64,000 bases of DNA from Arthrobacter sp. PAMC 25486 (GTDB lineage: Bacteria > Actinomycetota > Actinomycetes > Actinomycetales > Micrococcaceae): the NCBI RefSeq assembly GCF_000785535.1, contig NZ_CP007595.1, forward strand, positions 310,001 to 374,000. The letters are read 5' to 3'. Positions 13,195 to 22,639 of this stretch are shown piece after piece. Within the stretch, counting starts at the first letter, position 1; every line of letters begins with the position of its first letter. Position numbers and translations under genes: made by a program. Below the pieces are notes generated by a model that was not told the DNA's origin, did no database searches, and saw only the letters and a list, made by a program, of their open reading frames with translations.

Positions 13195-13360
13195 CAAGCG
13201 TACTCAGGCCCACGCCGCCAAGGACTCCCGGCCCGGTACCGGTAAATAATTCCCATCGTCATCAGGCGGTGGTCATTGAGCGACGGGCCTTGCCAGTGGT
13301 TTTGGGCATACATGGGGCAATTAGTTCCCACTGCGCATCGATGAGCGGGGAATAACGAGA
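13195..13360 (-). pseudogene. Fragment of an IS5-type transposase N-terminus
   Basis: Reading from about 13357 on the minus strand gives YSPLIDAQWELIAPCMPK. After a frame change it continues LNDHRLMTMGIIYRYRAGSP WRR. This corresponds to the N-terminal motif of IS5-family transposases (L.D.QW..I.P ... R....GI.YR.R.G.PWR). Only about 55 codons remain, the catalytic domain is gone and no terminal repeats were found. It directly abuts the start of the SRPBCC remnant. Confidence 0.6.
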
Positions 13361-13445
13361 GTTCACTTGAAAATCATCTCAAAAAGACGGGACCACCATT
13401 TGGAAACACACCCTAGCTCCCTCATACCCGGATCCTGGGCGCTCC

Positions 13446-13973
13446 TCAGGCAGCGTGTCCCGCCTGCAAACCGCGGATCTGGGAATAATACAAGGGGGCC
13501 GCATCGGCCTCACTCTGGACTTCTGTCGGAGTGATAATGAAGCCGACATGGTCGCCGAGATCGACCCGGTCAAGCACGTCAGCGATCATTCGTCGCCGAC
13601 AGTCGGCGAGCAGTGGCACCCCACCGGAACCGGCGAACCAATTGCACGCCGCGAACTTGTCGATGTCGTCCCCGCTTTCTCCACCGAACAACTCCGCGAG
13701 CCCACGCTGGCCCGAACCCACCACATGCACGCCCATGGTCTGGGCGCCGGACGCCAGCTGATAGGTGTGGTTGTTTTTGGAGATTAGCACTAGGAGTCGT
13801 GGCGGATCGATGCTGCACTGCGTGACGAAACCGACCAGGCACCCTGAGCGGGACGCCGGACCAGAATCCGTTTCCGACGCCACGGTGACGATGAACATCG
13901 GATAGTCAAGACCCTCAAGGAATCGATCCAAGTCAGTATCCGGAGCCATCGTTTCTCCTGTCAGTCCTGCCAT
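13446..13973 (-). CDS. Flavin reductase-like (FMN-binding split barrel) protein
   Basis: This 175-residue protein reads YPMFIVTVASE, SGCLVGFVTQCSIDPPRLLV, ISKNNHTYQLA and MGVHVVGSGQRGLAELFGG. That is the flavin-reductase-like split-barrel fold, which binds FMN and either reduces flavin with NAD(P)H or supplies reduced flavin to partner oxygenases. Two starts are possible: ATG 13973 with GGAG 8 bases upstream, or ATG 13949 (MAPDTDLDRF) with AGGAG 6 bases upstream; I keep the longer. The neighbours are a small acidic protein and a stress-type dehydrogenase on the same strand, so a stress role is inferred. Confidence 0.85.
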   Translation of the reverse strand: MAGLTGETMAPDTDLDRFLEGLDYPMFIVTVASETDSGPASRSGCLVGFVTQCSIDPPRLLVLISKNNHTYQLASGAQTMGVHVVGSGQRGLAELFGGESGDDIDKFAACNWFAGSGGVPLLADCRRRMIADVLDRVDLGDHVGFIITPTEVQSEADAAPLYYSQIRGLQAGHAA

Positions 13974-14012
13974 TTTCGCGCTCCACCCTGTGGCCGAAAA
14001 ATAGTTCTCTTC

Positions 14013-14186
14013 TTAGCTGTGCGCGGGGTACTCTGATTCGGTCTCCGCCTCAGGCTCCGGGTCTGGTATCCCGGCTGCAGAATAGTCACCTTCGGTGTAG
14101 TGATCTGTTTCTGACTTGGTGGTTTCGGGACTGTTCGCGCTGCCTGCCCGCTTCACTGACTCTTTGGGCCCGCTGTTTCCAGTCAT
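14013..14186 (-). CDS. Small acidic hydrophilic protein, 57 aa
   Basis: ATG at 14186 opens a frame beginning MTGNSGPKESVKRAGSANSP and ending ETESEYPAHS, with TAA at 14015-14013. There is no membrane segment. The composition is rich in Glu, Ser, Thr, Pro and Asp, like the other small acidic proteins at 18685 and 23722. A weak ribosome site (AAGAAA, then AGGAC next to the ATG) precedes it. I do not recognise the family. It lies in the same direction as, and 40 bases upstream of, the flavin reductase gene, so the two may be one transcript. Confidence 0.55.
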   Translation of the reverse strand: MTGNSGPKESVKRAGSANSPETTKSETDHYTEGDYSAAGIPDPEPEAETESEYPAHS

Positions 14187-14266
14187 GTCCTAGCATTTCT
14201 TGCGACGATTGCGTCTGCGTAAGCGCGTTCCAAGTCTATCGACGGGCGTCCACTGACACAACAGAT

Positions 14267-14342
14267 CGACGAGACTCAACTAAAGTGCTCGCGAGATGAG
14301 GCACGCATCGGATTTCGCGAGCACTCTAGTTGAGTCTCGTCG
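14267..14342. repeat. Intergenic palindrome with 28-bp arms
   Basis: CGACGAGACTCAACTAAAGT... (14267-14294) is the inverted repeat of 14315-14342 with one mismatch (A against G) and a 20-base spacer. It lies in the 350-base gap between the 57-aa gene and the SDR gene, which holds no convincing gene otherwise. No U-tract follows on either strand. It resembles the palindrome at 625-688 (shared CGA.C.CTC..AGTTGA), suggesting one repeat family. Confidence 0.7.
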
Positions 14343-14536
14343 CACTGCGCGAGATCGAAGCAGCTAAGGCCAAGGCAGCTTCGTCCAGGTGGGCCGGGCT
14401 GGGGGTGTTCACTGCAATCCCTCGCTCATCGTCGCAGCTTCCTCGTTGATCTGTTGGGTGGGATTCTTGGGCCACTGTGCCTGGAGCACGCCCGCAGCTG
14501 GGTGCGGAGGTGCTCCAGTACGTCACGGCAGGAGCC

Positions 14537-15439
14537 CTAGGGTGAGGGTGTTCCGCCGTTGACGTTGAGGGTTTCGCCCGTCACATAGCTGGACTCGGGG
14601 GAGGCGAGAAAAACGTAGGCGGGAGCCAGCTCCGTCGGTTGCCCGGCACGGCCCAGGGGAGTGTTCTTGCCGAACGTGGGCAGGGCGTCCTTGGGCTGGC
14701 CATCACTGACCTGCAGCGGGGTCCAGATGGGCCCGGGGGCCACAGCATTGACGCGGATGCCCCGTGGTGCCAGTTGTTGGGCCAGTCCCTTGGAGAAGTT
14801 GTTGATGGCTGCTTTGGTGGATGCGTAGTCAATCAACGTGGCGGACGGATTGTAGGCCTGGATCGATGTGGTGTTGATGATGGTCGATCCGGGGGCGAGA
14901 TGGGGCAGGGCTGCCTTGGTAATCCAGAACATCGCGAAGATGTTGGTTTTGAAGGTCTCCTCGAACTGTTCGTCGCTGAGGTCCTCAAGTTTCTCAACGG
15001 CGATTTGCCGCCCGGCGTTGTTGACGATGATGTCCAGGCCTCCCAGTTGTTCGACGGCGTCCGCCACCAGCTTGCGGGCCTGATGCGCTTCGGAGATATC
15101 GCCGGGCAGCGGGACGGCCTTTTGACCGCAGTCCCGGATGATTGCCGAGATTCTCTCGGCGTCGGGTTCTTCAACAGGCAGGTATGACAGTGCCACGTCT
15201 GCCCCCTCCCTGGCGAAGGCAATGGCAACTGCGGCACCAATGCCTGAGTCCGCCCCCGTGATGAGCGCCTTGCGTCCGGCCAGGCGGCCGGTGCCGCGGT
15301 AGGACTCCTCACCGCGATCCGTGCGCGGCTCCAAGTCCCGGTCCAAACCCGGTTCGGGCTGGTCTTGGACTGGTGGGCTGATGCTCGGGTACCGGGTGAC
15401 GGGATTCTGAAAAGTGTACTGGTCATCGATTGTCATCAT
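14537..15439 (-). CDS. Short-chain dehydrogenase/reductase, general-stress GSP39 type
   Basis: This 300-residue soluble oxidoreductase has a 50-residue N-terminal extension (YPSISPPVQDQPEPGLD) typical of the YhdF/YdaD (GSP39) subgroup. It then has the Rossmann motif TGADSGIG, the structural motif NNAG, the catalytic Ser (INTTSIQAY) and YASTK as the Tyr-x-x-x-Lys pair. GPIWTPL and GETLNVNGG complete the SDR fold. The substrate is not evident; relatives are induced by salt, ethanol or starvation in Bacillus. GAAAGGAA precedes the ATG at 15439. It is 74 bases downstream of the YtxH-like gene on the same strand, probably co-transcribed. Confidence 0.9.
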   Translation of the reverse strand: MMTIDDQYTFQNPVTRYPSISPPVQDQPEPGLDRDLEPRTDRGEESYRGTGRLAGRKALITGADSGIGAAVAIAFAREGADVALSYLPVEEPDAERISAIIRDCGQKAVPLPGDISEAHQARKLVADAVEQLGGLDIIVNNAGRQIAVEKLEDLSDEQFEETFKTNIFAMFWITKAALPHLAPGSTIINTTSIQAYNPSATLIDYASTKAAINNFSKGLAQQLAPRGIRVNAVAPGPIWTPLQVSDGQPKDALPTFGKNTPLGRAGQPTELAPAYVFLASPESSYVTGETLNVNGGTPSP

Positions 15440-15513
15440 GGATTCCTTTCAACGGCTCCCCGTACGGGCTTCTGATTGATACTGCTGGCAAGGAATGTGG
15501 CAGCGGGCCAGCT

Positions 15514-15909
15514 TCATCCTTCAGTTCTCGGCTGGTCGCGCCGCGACCTGTGCTTCTCCCTCCAGTGCTGCGACTCGCCGCCGTCCAGGGCAGCGTCAGG
15601 AAATTCGTCAGACACTTCCGGGACGATGTCCAGCGGGCTGGCGCCGGTGGAATTGGGACCGTCCGCAGGCGTCCCTCCGGCAGTATCTGACTTGGCGGAG
15701 GGGATGACTTGGTCGACCAGTTTGTGCACGGCACTTCCGGTCTGCTTCTTGAACTTGTCCTGCACGGCGGCAACGGTTTCCTGTATGGGCTCTGCGGCCC
15801 ATGCCGACTTCGCGGAGGCCTTGATTCTCTCGTAGCTGCTTCGACCTGCGCGGGCACCCAGAATGTATCCGGCTGCAGCGCCGAGAAGAAAAGATAGTTT
15901 GGCTTTCAT
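15514..15909 (-). CDS. YtxH-like stress membrane-anchored protein
   Basis: I place the start at ATG 15909, preceded by AGAAGGAG 6-7 bases upstream; an open frame extends further upstream without an RBS. The 131-residue product begins MKAKLSFLLGAAAGYILGAR, a short Gly/Ala membrane anchor with the GxxxGxxxGAR pattern of YtxH-type proteins. A helical, charged stretch (SYERIKASAKSAW, VQDKFKKQTGSAVHKLVDQV) and an acidic, low-complexity tail follow. No enzymatic function is known for this family; in Bacillus such proteins are SigB-controlled. It precedes the SDR gene on the same strand. Confidence 0.75.
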   Translation of the reverse strand: MKAKLSFLLGAAAGYILGARAGRSSYERIKASAKSAWAAEPIQETVAAVQDKFKKQTGSAVHKLVDQVIPSAKSDTAGGTPADGPNSTGASPLDIVPEVSDEFPDAALDGGESQHWREKHRSRRDQPRTEG

Positions 15910-16133
15910 GATGTTCTCCTTCTGTAAAACGGAGTTCAGGGCACCAACATGCAGCCTCGGGTTCACGGTGTGCTGTCCCGGCTCTACATGACGTCGGTAT
16001 CAGTCGATCAACGGCCTGCCCGGGAACGTGCAGAACAGCACAGCACAGCACCACTTGGCTGGTTGGCGCCAGAAGGGATCAACAGCGCTGCGGACAACGA
16101 CTAAGGATGCCGGCAGCGCTGGATCAGTGCAGG

Positions 16134-16403
16134 CTATGCGGCGGACTTGTTGCGACCGGTAATTGCGCCATAAACGCCGGCAACGACAAAACCGCCCACG
16201 AGTGCGAGGATCCAGGAACCGAGGTTCCAAAATTCCATTTTGCCGCCGCCAAAGAGCAGATCTCCAATCCACCCGCCAACTATGGCACCGACCACGCCCA
16301 GGATGAGACTGGTGATCCAGCCGCCGCCCACCCTGCCCGGCATGACTGCCTTGACAATGACTCCGACAATGAGACCCAAAACGATCCATCCGATGAAACC
16401 CAT
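16134..16403 (-). CDS. GlsB/YeaQ/YmgE-family stress membrane protein
   Basis: ATG 16403 follows AAGGAGG (spacing 5-6) and gives MGFIGWIVLGLIVGVIVKAV, then GGWITSLILGVVGAIVGGWI and a third hydrophobic helix (ALVGGFVVAGVYGAITGR). At 89 residues with three membrane segments and Gly-rich packing, it matches the YeaQ/GlsB family of small inner-membrane proteins induced by stress. The molecular role is unknown. It is 225 bases upstream of the YtxH-like gene on the same strand and divergent from the FUSC gene. Confidence 0.9.
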   Translation of the reverse strand: MGFIGWIVLGLIVGVIVKAVMPGRVGGGWITSLILGVVGAIVGGWIGDLLFGGGKMEFWNLGSWILALVGGFVVAGVYGAITGRNKSAA

Positions 16404-16684
16404 GATTCCTCCTTGGAAAAGATTGGTGAATTTATACGGTGAGAATCCGGGAACTGCTTTCCGGAAAATACGGTCATCGATCTGCAATGACCGATGACCA
16501 CAGCCTAACCACATTCATGGCCAAAATCGCCAAAAGGTGCTTGATTTGTTGTAGCAGGGGCAGCGCGAATCCCTTGAACCACGCGGAAACCTGCCAATTG
16601 CGAATTCTTTCCAACCGCAGCAGCCGTGCGTGTCGGCGGGTTCAGGCAGGTGGACGACACCATTGGGGGGGGAGATACCAGCCG

Positions 16685-17821
16685 ATGGCGGCATCAGAAA
16701 GCGGGAGCATAGTGGAAATCTGCAAGACATGGGTGAAGTCCACTGTGACCGGCCAACGCGTGTTGCTCGCCCTCAAGGCTGCCTTGGCGGTGGGCATAGC
16801 GTGGCTGCTGGCCCCGCTCATGCCCGGGACGGCGGACGACTACCCCTATTACGCGCCGCTGGGCGTGTTGGTCAGCATGTATCCAACGTTCATGGGATCG
16901 GTGCGGACGGGCCTGCAAACACTCGTCGGCATTCTGCTGGGAGTCGCGCTTGCGGCAGGGGTTTTACTCTTGGGGACCCCCAACGTTCTGTCAATTTCCC
17001 TTGCGGTGGGAGCCGGAGTGTTGCTGGCCGGACTGCCGCGTCTGGGCGCTGGAAGTGACTACGTTCCAGTGGCCACGCTGCTGGTTCTGATCATCGGCGG
17101 CAACAACGCCGATGCGTTTTCCTTGGGATACGGCCTGCAAATGGCGCTTGGCGTACTGGTGGGTTTGGTCGTCAATGTGTCGATCTTCCCTCCGGTGGTC
17201 CTGGATGCCGCCCAAGCCAGAATTGCCCGGGCCCGGGGTACACTCATCGACCAACTCGACGATGCCGCTGCAGCGCTCATTGAACAATGGCCGCCTTCTC
17301 ATGAAGATTGGGCGGGCCGTCGGCATGTGCTGGATGACGCTGTTGTTGAGGTTCGCCGATCGGTCAACGAGGCGGCGGAAAGCCAGCGTGCCAATCCCCG
17401 GGCCTACCGCCGTTCGCGCCACCGGGTCCTCGCCGACAGTTATGAGGATTTGGCTGTCCTGGAAAGCATTACGTTCTACGTTCGGGATCTGACGGAGGTC
17501 CTGGCCGGCGCGATCTGGGAGGGGCCGCTGGACCTCTGGCTCAGGGACGGACTCCGGGAGCCCATGGAGCGGTGTCTGTCGGCGACAGCAGCTGTACTGC
17601 GTGCGTGGGACGAGGGGACTGTCGGGCCGGAAACATTCACTGGCGCGGATAAGTCCTTGTCCGCGCTCACGGAAGCGGTCGCTGCGACCCAGTCATCTGA
17701 TGTTGCGGCACTAGCCCCCGGGGGCGCCGTGGCGCTGGATATGCAGCGGATACTCAATGCTCTCCGGGGCCGGCTCGTGCCTGATTCCAAGCATGGAGAC
17801 AGCAACGTACATGATGGTTAG
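16685..17821 (+). CDS. FUSC-family membrane protein (aromatic acid exporter type)
   Basis: ATG 16685 follows a G-rich site GGGGGGGAG, giving 378 residues; the longer open frame to 16439 lacks an RBS. Six or so hydrophobic segments lie between residues 28 and 160 (ALAVGIAWLLAPLMP, LQTLVGILLGVALAAGVLLL, YGLQMALGVLVGLVVNVSIF). A cytoplasmic helical domain follows (ARIARARGTLIDQLDDAAAA onward). This is the half-length FUSC/ArAE layout, thought to export aromatic acids or similar compounds. Substrate is unknown. It is divergent from the YeaQ-like gene and 201 bases before dps. Confidence 0.8.
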   Translation: MAASESGSIVEICKTWVKSTVTGQRVLLALKAALAVGIAWLLAPLMPGTADDYPYYAPLGVLVSMYPTFMGSVRTGLQTLVGILLGVALAAGVLLLGTPNVLSISLAVGAGVLLAGLPRLGAGSDYVPVATLLVLIIGGNNADAFSLGYGLQMALGVLVGLVVNVSIFPPVVLDAAQARIARARGTLIDQLDDAAAALIEQWPPSHEDWAGRRHVLDDAVVEVRRSVNEAAESQRANPRAYRRSRHRVLADSYEDLAVLESITFYVRDLTEVLAGAIWEGPLDLWLRDGLREPMERCLSATAAVLRAWDEGTVGPETFTGADKSLSALTEAVAATQSSDVAALAPGGAVALDMQRILNALRGRLVPDSKHGDSNVHDG

Positions 17822-18022
17822 GGCGGCGATGGTGAGACTGTCTGCAGCATTTTTGCACTTGGAAACAGGTCTTGGGAAAGGCTCCGGAACCCTGCCCTGG
17901 CGGGCTCCGGCGCCCGTCTGGGCGCGTTCAGGGTGCAGGGGGACTGGCGCGGTCGTGGTCTGATCGTTAGCGTGGAGGATACGACGGTCGTTGCAGATCG
18001 ACCGATTTCGAGAGGAGTTCCC

Positions 18023-18586
18023 ATGGCTACCAAGAAGACTTCCACAGCAAATTTTACTGTTCCCGGGCTTTCCATCAAGGAAGGGCACCAGGTGGCAACC
18101 ATCCTGCAGGACAGGCTCCATGCCCTCAATGACCTTCAATTGACGCTCAAGCATGCACACTGGAACGTGGTGGGCCGTGATTTCATTGGTGTTCACACGA
18201 TGCTGGACCCGCAAATTGAGCTTGTCCGGGGGATGATCGACGAGACGGCAGAACGCATCGCCACGCTGGGCCGCTCTCCCAATGGTCTCCCCGGAGCGTT
18301 GGTGAGAGATCGCAGTTGGGACGATTACAGTCTGGGGCGGGCAGCTACGCTGGAGCATTTGGCGGCGTTGGACCGTGTGTATGACGGCGTCGTCTCAAGC
18401 CACCGGGATGCCATTGCGGCCACCGGCGAGCTGGACCCGGTGACGGAAGACATGCTGATTGGCCACACCGCCAAACTGGAGCTCTTCCAGTGGTTCATGC
18501 GGGCCCATCTGGAAAATGACGCAGGGGTGTTGAGCAACACCGCTGCGCCCACGGAGAAGGGCGCTGCGGGCAAGGCCAAGAAATAG
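18023..18586 (+). CDS. dps: Dps-family DNA-binding ferritin-like protein
   Basis: ATG 18023 follows GAGGAG (spacing 5), giving 187 residues. Ferroxidase ligands are in place: His46 (KHAHWNVVG), His58 (IGVHTMLD), Asp62, Asp73 and Glu77 (MIDETAERI). Dps dodecamers oxidise and store iron with H2O2 and protect DNA in stationary phase. Lys-rich ends (MATKKTSTAN and KGAAGKAKK) could contact DNA. It sits between a membrane exporter and a small acidic protein in a cluster of stress genes that also contains katE. Confidence 0.95.
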   Translation: MATKKTSTANFTVPGLSIKEGHQVATILQDRLHALNDLQLTLKHAHWNVVGRDFIGVHTMLDPQIELVRGMIDETAERIATLGRSPNGLPGALVRDRSWDDYSLGRAATLEHLAALDRVYDGVVSSHRDAIAATGELDPVTEDMLIGHTAKLELFQWFMRAHLENDAGVLSNTAAPTEKGAAGKAKK

Positions 18587-18684
18587 TAGATAGTGCCCGG
18601 CCGGGGCACCAGCATGACGTTTCAACGTGTGGGACCGCGAATCGCGAGACGGATGCGGCAGCGGCCCCAGAAAAGGAGCAAGAG

Positions 18685-18948
18685 ATGCAGGACAAGGAAT
18701 CACACGAAGCCTCCGGCAACGGAGACAACGCCAATAGCGGAGACAACGCCAATAACGCCGACAGTGCCGGCAATGGAGTCGGCACCGGTTCTGTGATTAA
18801 TGGAGGAATGCAGAACGGACCAGCAACGGTGCCGTCCAAGGATGCGCAGGATGTTGAATCGGATCCTGCGCTCAATGACGAAGCGGGTCAGGACTGGACC
18901 GATGAAGGGGGTGCCACACCCGCCGGCCCGGCCACGTCCTCAACCTAA
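18685..18948 (+). CDS. Small acidic hydrophilic protein, 87 aa
   Basis: AAAAGGAG lies 6 bases before ATG 18685. The product begins MQDKESHEASGNGDNANSGD and ends TPAGPATSST. It is rich in Asn, Gly, Asp, Ala and Glu, has no hydrophobic segment and is likely disordered. Bases 18721-18756 are two near-identical 18-bp units coding for GDNAN repeats, so the gene has grown by tandem duplication. I do not recognise the family; comparable small acidic proteins at 14013 and 23722 suggest a shared stress-related type. Confidence 0.65.
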   Translation: MQDKESHEASGNGDNANSGDNANNADSAGNGVGTGSVINGGMQNGPATVPSKDAQDVESDPALNDEAGQDWTDEGGATPAGPATSST

Positions 18949-19092
18949 CGCCGGCCGGGAGCCAGCAGCGCACGGACCTTGCCCCGTCAATGACTCCTCA
19001 CCCACGTCAGCTGTCACCGCCGGGGCAAGTGTATGCCTGGACCCAGCGATGCCGCGACGGTCACGAATCGCGCCTGTCAAGACCCGGTCAGG

Positions 19093-20187
19093 TCAGCTGG
19101 GAGTGCGCTGCACAATAAGCTTCGCGAGGGAGGCGCGGCCGCCGTCGGCGTAGCTCCCGCGCTGTTGCCCGGCTCCAGTCCCCACTGCCAGCAAGCCCTG
19201 GACCATGGCTGTCACGGCCCGGCGATCCCCGGCCGCATCCAAGGTCGGAGCCGTGAACTCCAGCAGTGCCGCAACCACCTTGGAGGGCGGCACAAGGGTT
19301 TGCCGCACGGGGTGGATCAGCTGTGCACCGAGCCCGTACCGGGCTGCATGCCACAGGGCCGCCTCGAGAAAATCCGGGTGCGGGGTGGCTATTTGTTTTG
19401 GTGCCGGAGCCATAGGCCCGGCCACCAAAGCCCGGCACAGAAGAGCCAGCAGGACCGATCTCGACGGCTCGAGCTGTGCGTCGGCGACGCGGAACTCGAG
19501 AGTGGGCTGGTGTTCGGACAGCCGTGCGTACCACGCAATGGCGCCGGGGGCCGGCGCGCATCAGATCCCCATGAGTGCTGCAACCCGGGCACGGTAGTCC
19601 GCCGCGTCAGCAAACCAGGGTGGGCATCCCGCCGTCGTCCAGCGCCTTGAATGGATGGCGCGCCAGCTGGCGAACCCGGTGTCGCTGCCGCACCAGAACG
19701 GGGAATTGGCGGAAATGGCCAACAGGGTCGGCAGCCAGCGGCGGTCGGCGTTCAAGGCGTGGACGCCGCTCTCCTGGTCGGGAATGCCCGTATGGACGTG
19801 CAGGCCATTGATTTCATGCTCACCGCTGAGCGCCCCACGTGGCCCGCAATGCTGCATGAAGGGAGGCCCTCGGTCACGATGGGTGCCGGTGATTTCTGGA
19901 ACGGCGTCCCCGTTCCGGCGACCAACACGCCGTGTTCCGTGGCGGCGGCCAGCAGGGCGGCCCGAAATGCGTCGAGAGCGGCTGCGGCAGCGTCCCCGGT
20001 CTGGAAAACGGGGGCGGCAAACTCAATTCGGGACTGAAAGAATGTCCCGATGGACCACGGCAGCAGCGTAGCCGGCCGCCAGAAGTCGACGCTGGGTCGC
20101 CGGGGCCACCTGGACCGGGGCCAAAGTTGCGGGATCCAGAACGACAAACTCTTCCTCCATGCCGAAGGTCAACACTGACGTCTCCAA
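19093..20187 (-). pseudogene. Broken YbdK-type carboxylate-amine ligase (glutamate-cysteine ligase family 2)
   Basis: Joined across frames, the protein is nearly full length. The first part, MEEEFVVLDPATLAPVQV (ATG 20160, or TTG 20187 upstream), stops at SVPN. The second part reads EFAAPVFQTGDAAAAALDAF and GVLVAGTGTPF. The third reads GLHVHTGIPDQESGV and LLAISANSPFWCGSDTGFAS. The fourth reads PTLEFRVADAQLEPS and FLEAALWHAARYGLG, stopping at 19093. These are the E-x-E-F, GTxPF, HVHxGxxD, SANSPFWxGxDTGxAS and E.R..D motifs of the YbdK family, which ligates amines to carboxylates using ATP. Frameshifts lie near 20040, 19860 and 19565. Confidence 0.8.
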
Positions 20188-20411
20188 TTCAGCCGGGATG
20201 CACGGCGGAAACCACGGTACATGCTGTCGTCATTCCTGCGGGCACCCTGCTGCACCCAACCGCGCCCACCTCGGCGAACTTTTATTCCCGCACACCCCTC
20301 CACGGCGGCGATCCTCCGGCTTTCACGGCCCAACAAACCCTTGACCATTCCCGCTGACGCGTCCAAGGTTGGAAGTGTCAACGCAATCCACTTCATCCTG
20401 TGGGAGGAACC

Positions 20412-22559
20412 ATGGCACATCCCAGCCCGCCCGTTCCCGGGGCACCGTCCGCCGAACCACCGTCGTTTGCGGAGCCAACCGAGCCGCGCAAGCCTCTGCC
20501 GCCGAAGCCCGACCAGCACGGGCCGGAACTGGTTTCCCCCACGGGGACGCCTACCGGCGAGCCGGAGGGGTCACGGAGCCAGAGCGGCGACTACCTGACC
20601 ACGGCCCAAGGGGCGAGGCTGCAGGATACGGACCATTCGCTTAAGGCGGGGCGGCGTGGCCCCATCCTCCTCCAAGATCACCACCTGCGGGAGAAGATCA
20701 CCCATTTTGATCATGAGCGCATCCCGGAGCGTGTGGTGCACGCGCGCGGTGCGGGCGCCCATGGCGTCTTCCAGTCCTACGGGACCGGCTCCGGACTGAC
20801 CCGGGCGGGGTTTCTGGCCCCCGAGGTGGAGACGCCGGTGTTTGTTCGCTTCTCGACAGTGGTGGGGTCTCGCGGCTCTGCCGACGCTGTGCGGGACACG
20901 CGCGGTTTCGCCGTGAAGTTCTACACCGAGGAAGGAACCTTCGATCTGGTCGGCAACAACATCCCGGTATTCTTCATCCAGGATGCCATCAAGTTTCCGG
21001 ACGTGGTCCACGCGGCCAAGCCGCACCCGGACCGGGAGATCCCCCAGGCACAAAGCGCCCACGACACGTTTTGGGACTTTGTGTCCCTGCACACCGAGGC
21101 CCAGGCCCACACACTCTGGTTCATGGCCGACCGCGGCATTCCCCGCTCCTTCCGCATGATGGAGGGCTTTGGCGTTCATACTTTCCGTCTGATTAACGAT
21201 GCAGGCTCGACGGCGTTGGTCAAGTTCCATTGGAAGCCCGCCTTGGGCGTGCACTCGCTCGTGTGGGAAGAAGCGCAGCTAGTGAACGGTGTGGACCCCG
21301 ATTTCCACCGGCGTGACCTGGCAGACGCCATTGAGGCGGGTCATTTCCCGTCCTGGGAGTTGGGTGTGCAGGTCTTCCCCGACGTCGAGGACGAAATGTA
21401 TCAAGGAATTGACTTGTTGGATCCCACCAAGTTTGTGCCCGAAGAGCTGGCGCCCGTGCAGATGCTGGGTCGCATGACGCTCACCGCCAATCCGAAGAAC
21501 TACTTTGCCGAGACGGAACAGGTGGCCTTCCACCCCGGACATTTGGTCCCCGGCATTGATGTCAGCAACGATCCGCTGCTGCAGGGACGGTTGTTTTCCT
21601 ACCTGGACACCCAAATCAGCCGTTTGGGGGGACCCAATTTTGGCCAGCTGCCCATCAACCGGCCGCACGCACCGGTCAATGACATGTTGCGTGATGGCAT
21701 GCACCAAAGCGCAGATTACGCAGGCGTCGCTCCGTACAAGCCAAACTCGCTGGACGGCGGCTGTCCCTTCAGCGCCGGACTGGACTCCTCCGCCTTCATT
21801 GACTTTCCCCAGGCAGTGGAGGCCGGGACCAAGGAGCGGGCCAACCCGGCGACGTTCAGCGACCATTTTTCCCAGGCAACCTTGTTCTACCGGAGCCTGA
21901 CGGCCACTGAACAAGGGCACGTCGCCGGAGCCTACGCTTTCGAACTGGGCAAGTGCTACGAACAAACAATCCGCGAGCGGCAGCTGGCCGCCCTGGCCAA
22001 CATTGATGCCCAGCTGTGTCGGACCGTTGCAGAGGAACTGGGATTGCCGGTGCCGGAAGCGGCGGAACCTCCCACCGATCAGACCCCCAGCCCGGCAGTG
22101 TCGCAGCTGGGCCACAGCTGGCCGGTAGAGGGCCGGGTCATCGGCATTGTGACGGACCCCGCCAGTGATCCCGAGCAGGTGTTGCAGGCCCGCGAGGCCA
22201 TCACCGCTGCCGGCATGTTGGCTTTGATCGTCGCGCCAATCGCCGGCACACTGGCCGGAACCGGCGAAGCTGTACAGAGGAGTTACGCAACCGCCCGCTC
22301 GGTGGAGTTTGACGCCGTCGTGCTGGCAACGGAAGAACGGACCGGCCCGGACCCGAGGGTGGCAGTGCTGGTAGCAGAGGCCTTCCGGCATGCCAAGGCC
22401 ATCGGCGGGTGGGGCAGCGCTGGGGAAGTGCTGGCGGCAGCCGGCGTGGACGCCGCCGCTCCTGGAATAGTGCACGGCTACCCCGGGGAAGTGGTCGAGG
22501 GCCTGGCAAGGTTGCTGGCAAAACACCGCGTCTGGGAGCGGTTCATGCCACAGCCTTAG
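20412..22559 (+). CDS. katE: Large-subunit (clade 2) catalase, HPII type
   Basis: This 715-residue enzyme destroys H2O2 using heme. ATG 20412 follows GGGAGGA (spacing 4-5). A Pro-rich N-terminal arm (residues 1-70) precedes the catalase core with the distal-side catalytic His in [16 protein letters not shown], the Asn in [13 protein letters not shown] and the proximal heme Tyr in [14 protein letters not shown]. The extra C-terminal flavodoxin-like domain ([20 protein letters not shown] to the end) defines the large clade 2 form. It lies beside dps, another peroxide-defence gene. There is no terminator-like hairpin immediately after it. Confidence 0.96.
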   Translation: MAHPSPPVPGAPSAEPPSFAEPTEPRKPLPPKPDQHGPELVSPTGTPTGEPEGSRSQSGDYLTTAQGARLQDTDHSLKAGRRGPILLQDHHLREKITHFDHERIPERVVHARGAGAHGVFQSYGTGSGLTRAGFLAPEVETPVFVRFSTVVGSRGSADAVRDTRGFAVKFYTEEGTFDLVGNNIPVFFIQDAIKFPDVVHAAKPHPDREIPQAQSAHDTFWDFVSLHTEAQAHTLWFMADRGIPRSFRMMEGFGVHTFRLINDAGSTALVKFHWKPALGVHSLVWEEAQLVNGVDPDFHRRDLADAIEAGHFPSWELGVQVFPDVEDEMYQGIDLLDPTKFVPEELAPVQMLGRMTLTANPKNYFAETEQVAFHPGHLVPGIDVSNDPLLQGRLFSYLDTQISRLGGPNFGQLPINRPHAPVNDMLRDGMHQSADYAGVAPYKPNSLDGGCPFSAGLDSSAFIDFPQAVEAGTKERANPATFSDHFSQATLFYRSLTATEQGHVAGAYAFELGKCYEQTIRERQLAALANIDAQLCRTVAEELGLPVPEAAEPPTDQTPSPAVSQLGHSWPVEGRVIGIVTDPASDPEQVLQAREAITAAGMLALIVAPIAGTLAGTGEAVQRSYATARSVEFDAVVLATEERTGPDPRVAVLVAEAFRHAKAIGGWGSAGEVLAAAGVDAAAPGIVHGYPGEVVEGLARLLAKHRVWERFMPQP

Positions 22560-22639
22560 CAACTGCAAAGGATCGCATGAGGTGCGCGGGACTACCCAAA
22601 GCAGGAGGGGGACCCAATGGCAGGGCAGCTGCATCGGGT

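Noticed and set aside
17940..17953. GGGACTGGCGCGGT upstream of dps as another box
   Set aside because: Only the first half matches the GGGACnnnnGGCCC pattern, and the second half is unrelated.
18593..18609. GTGCCCGGCCGGGGCAC after dps as a terminator
   Set aside because: It is a short palindrome with almost no loop and no T-run, and it is probably just GC-rich symmetry.
18978..19029. CTTGCCCCG/CGGGGCAAG inverted repeat after the 87-aa gene
   Set aside because: The arms are 9 bases with a 33-base loop and no U-tract. Too weak to call.
19033..19650. 205-codon + strand ORF over the YbdK remnant
   Set aside because: It is the shadow of a clearly homologous minus-strand protein and has no motif of its own.
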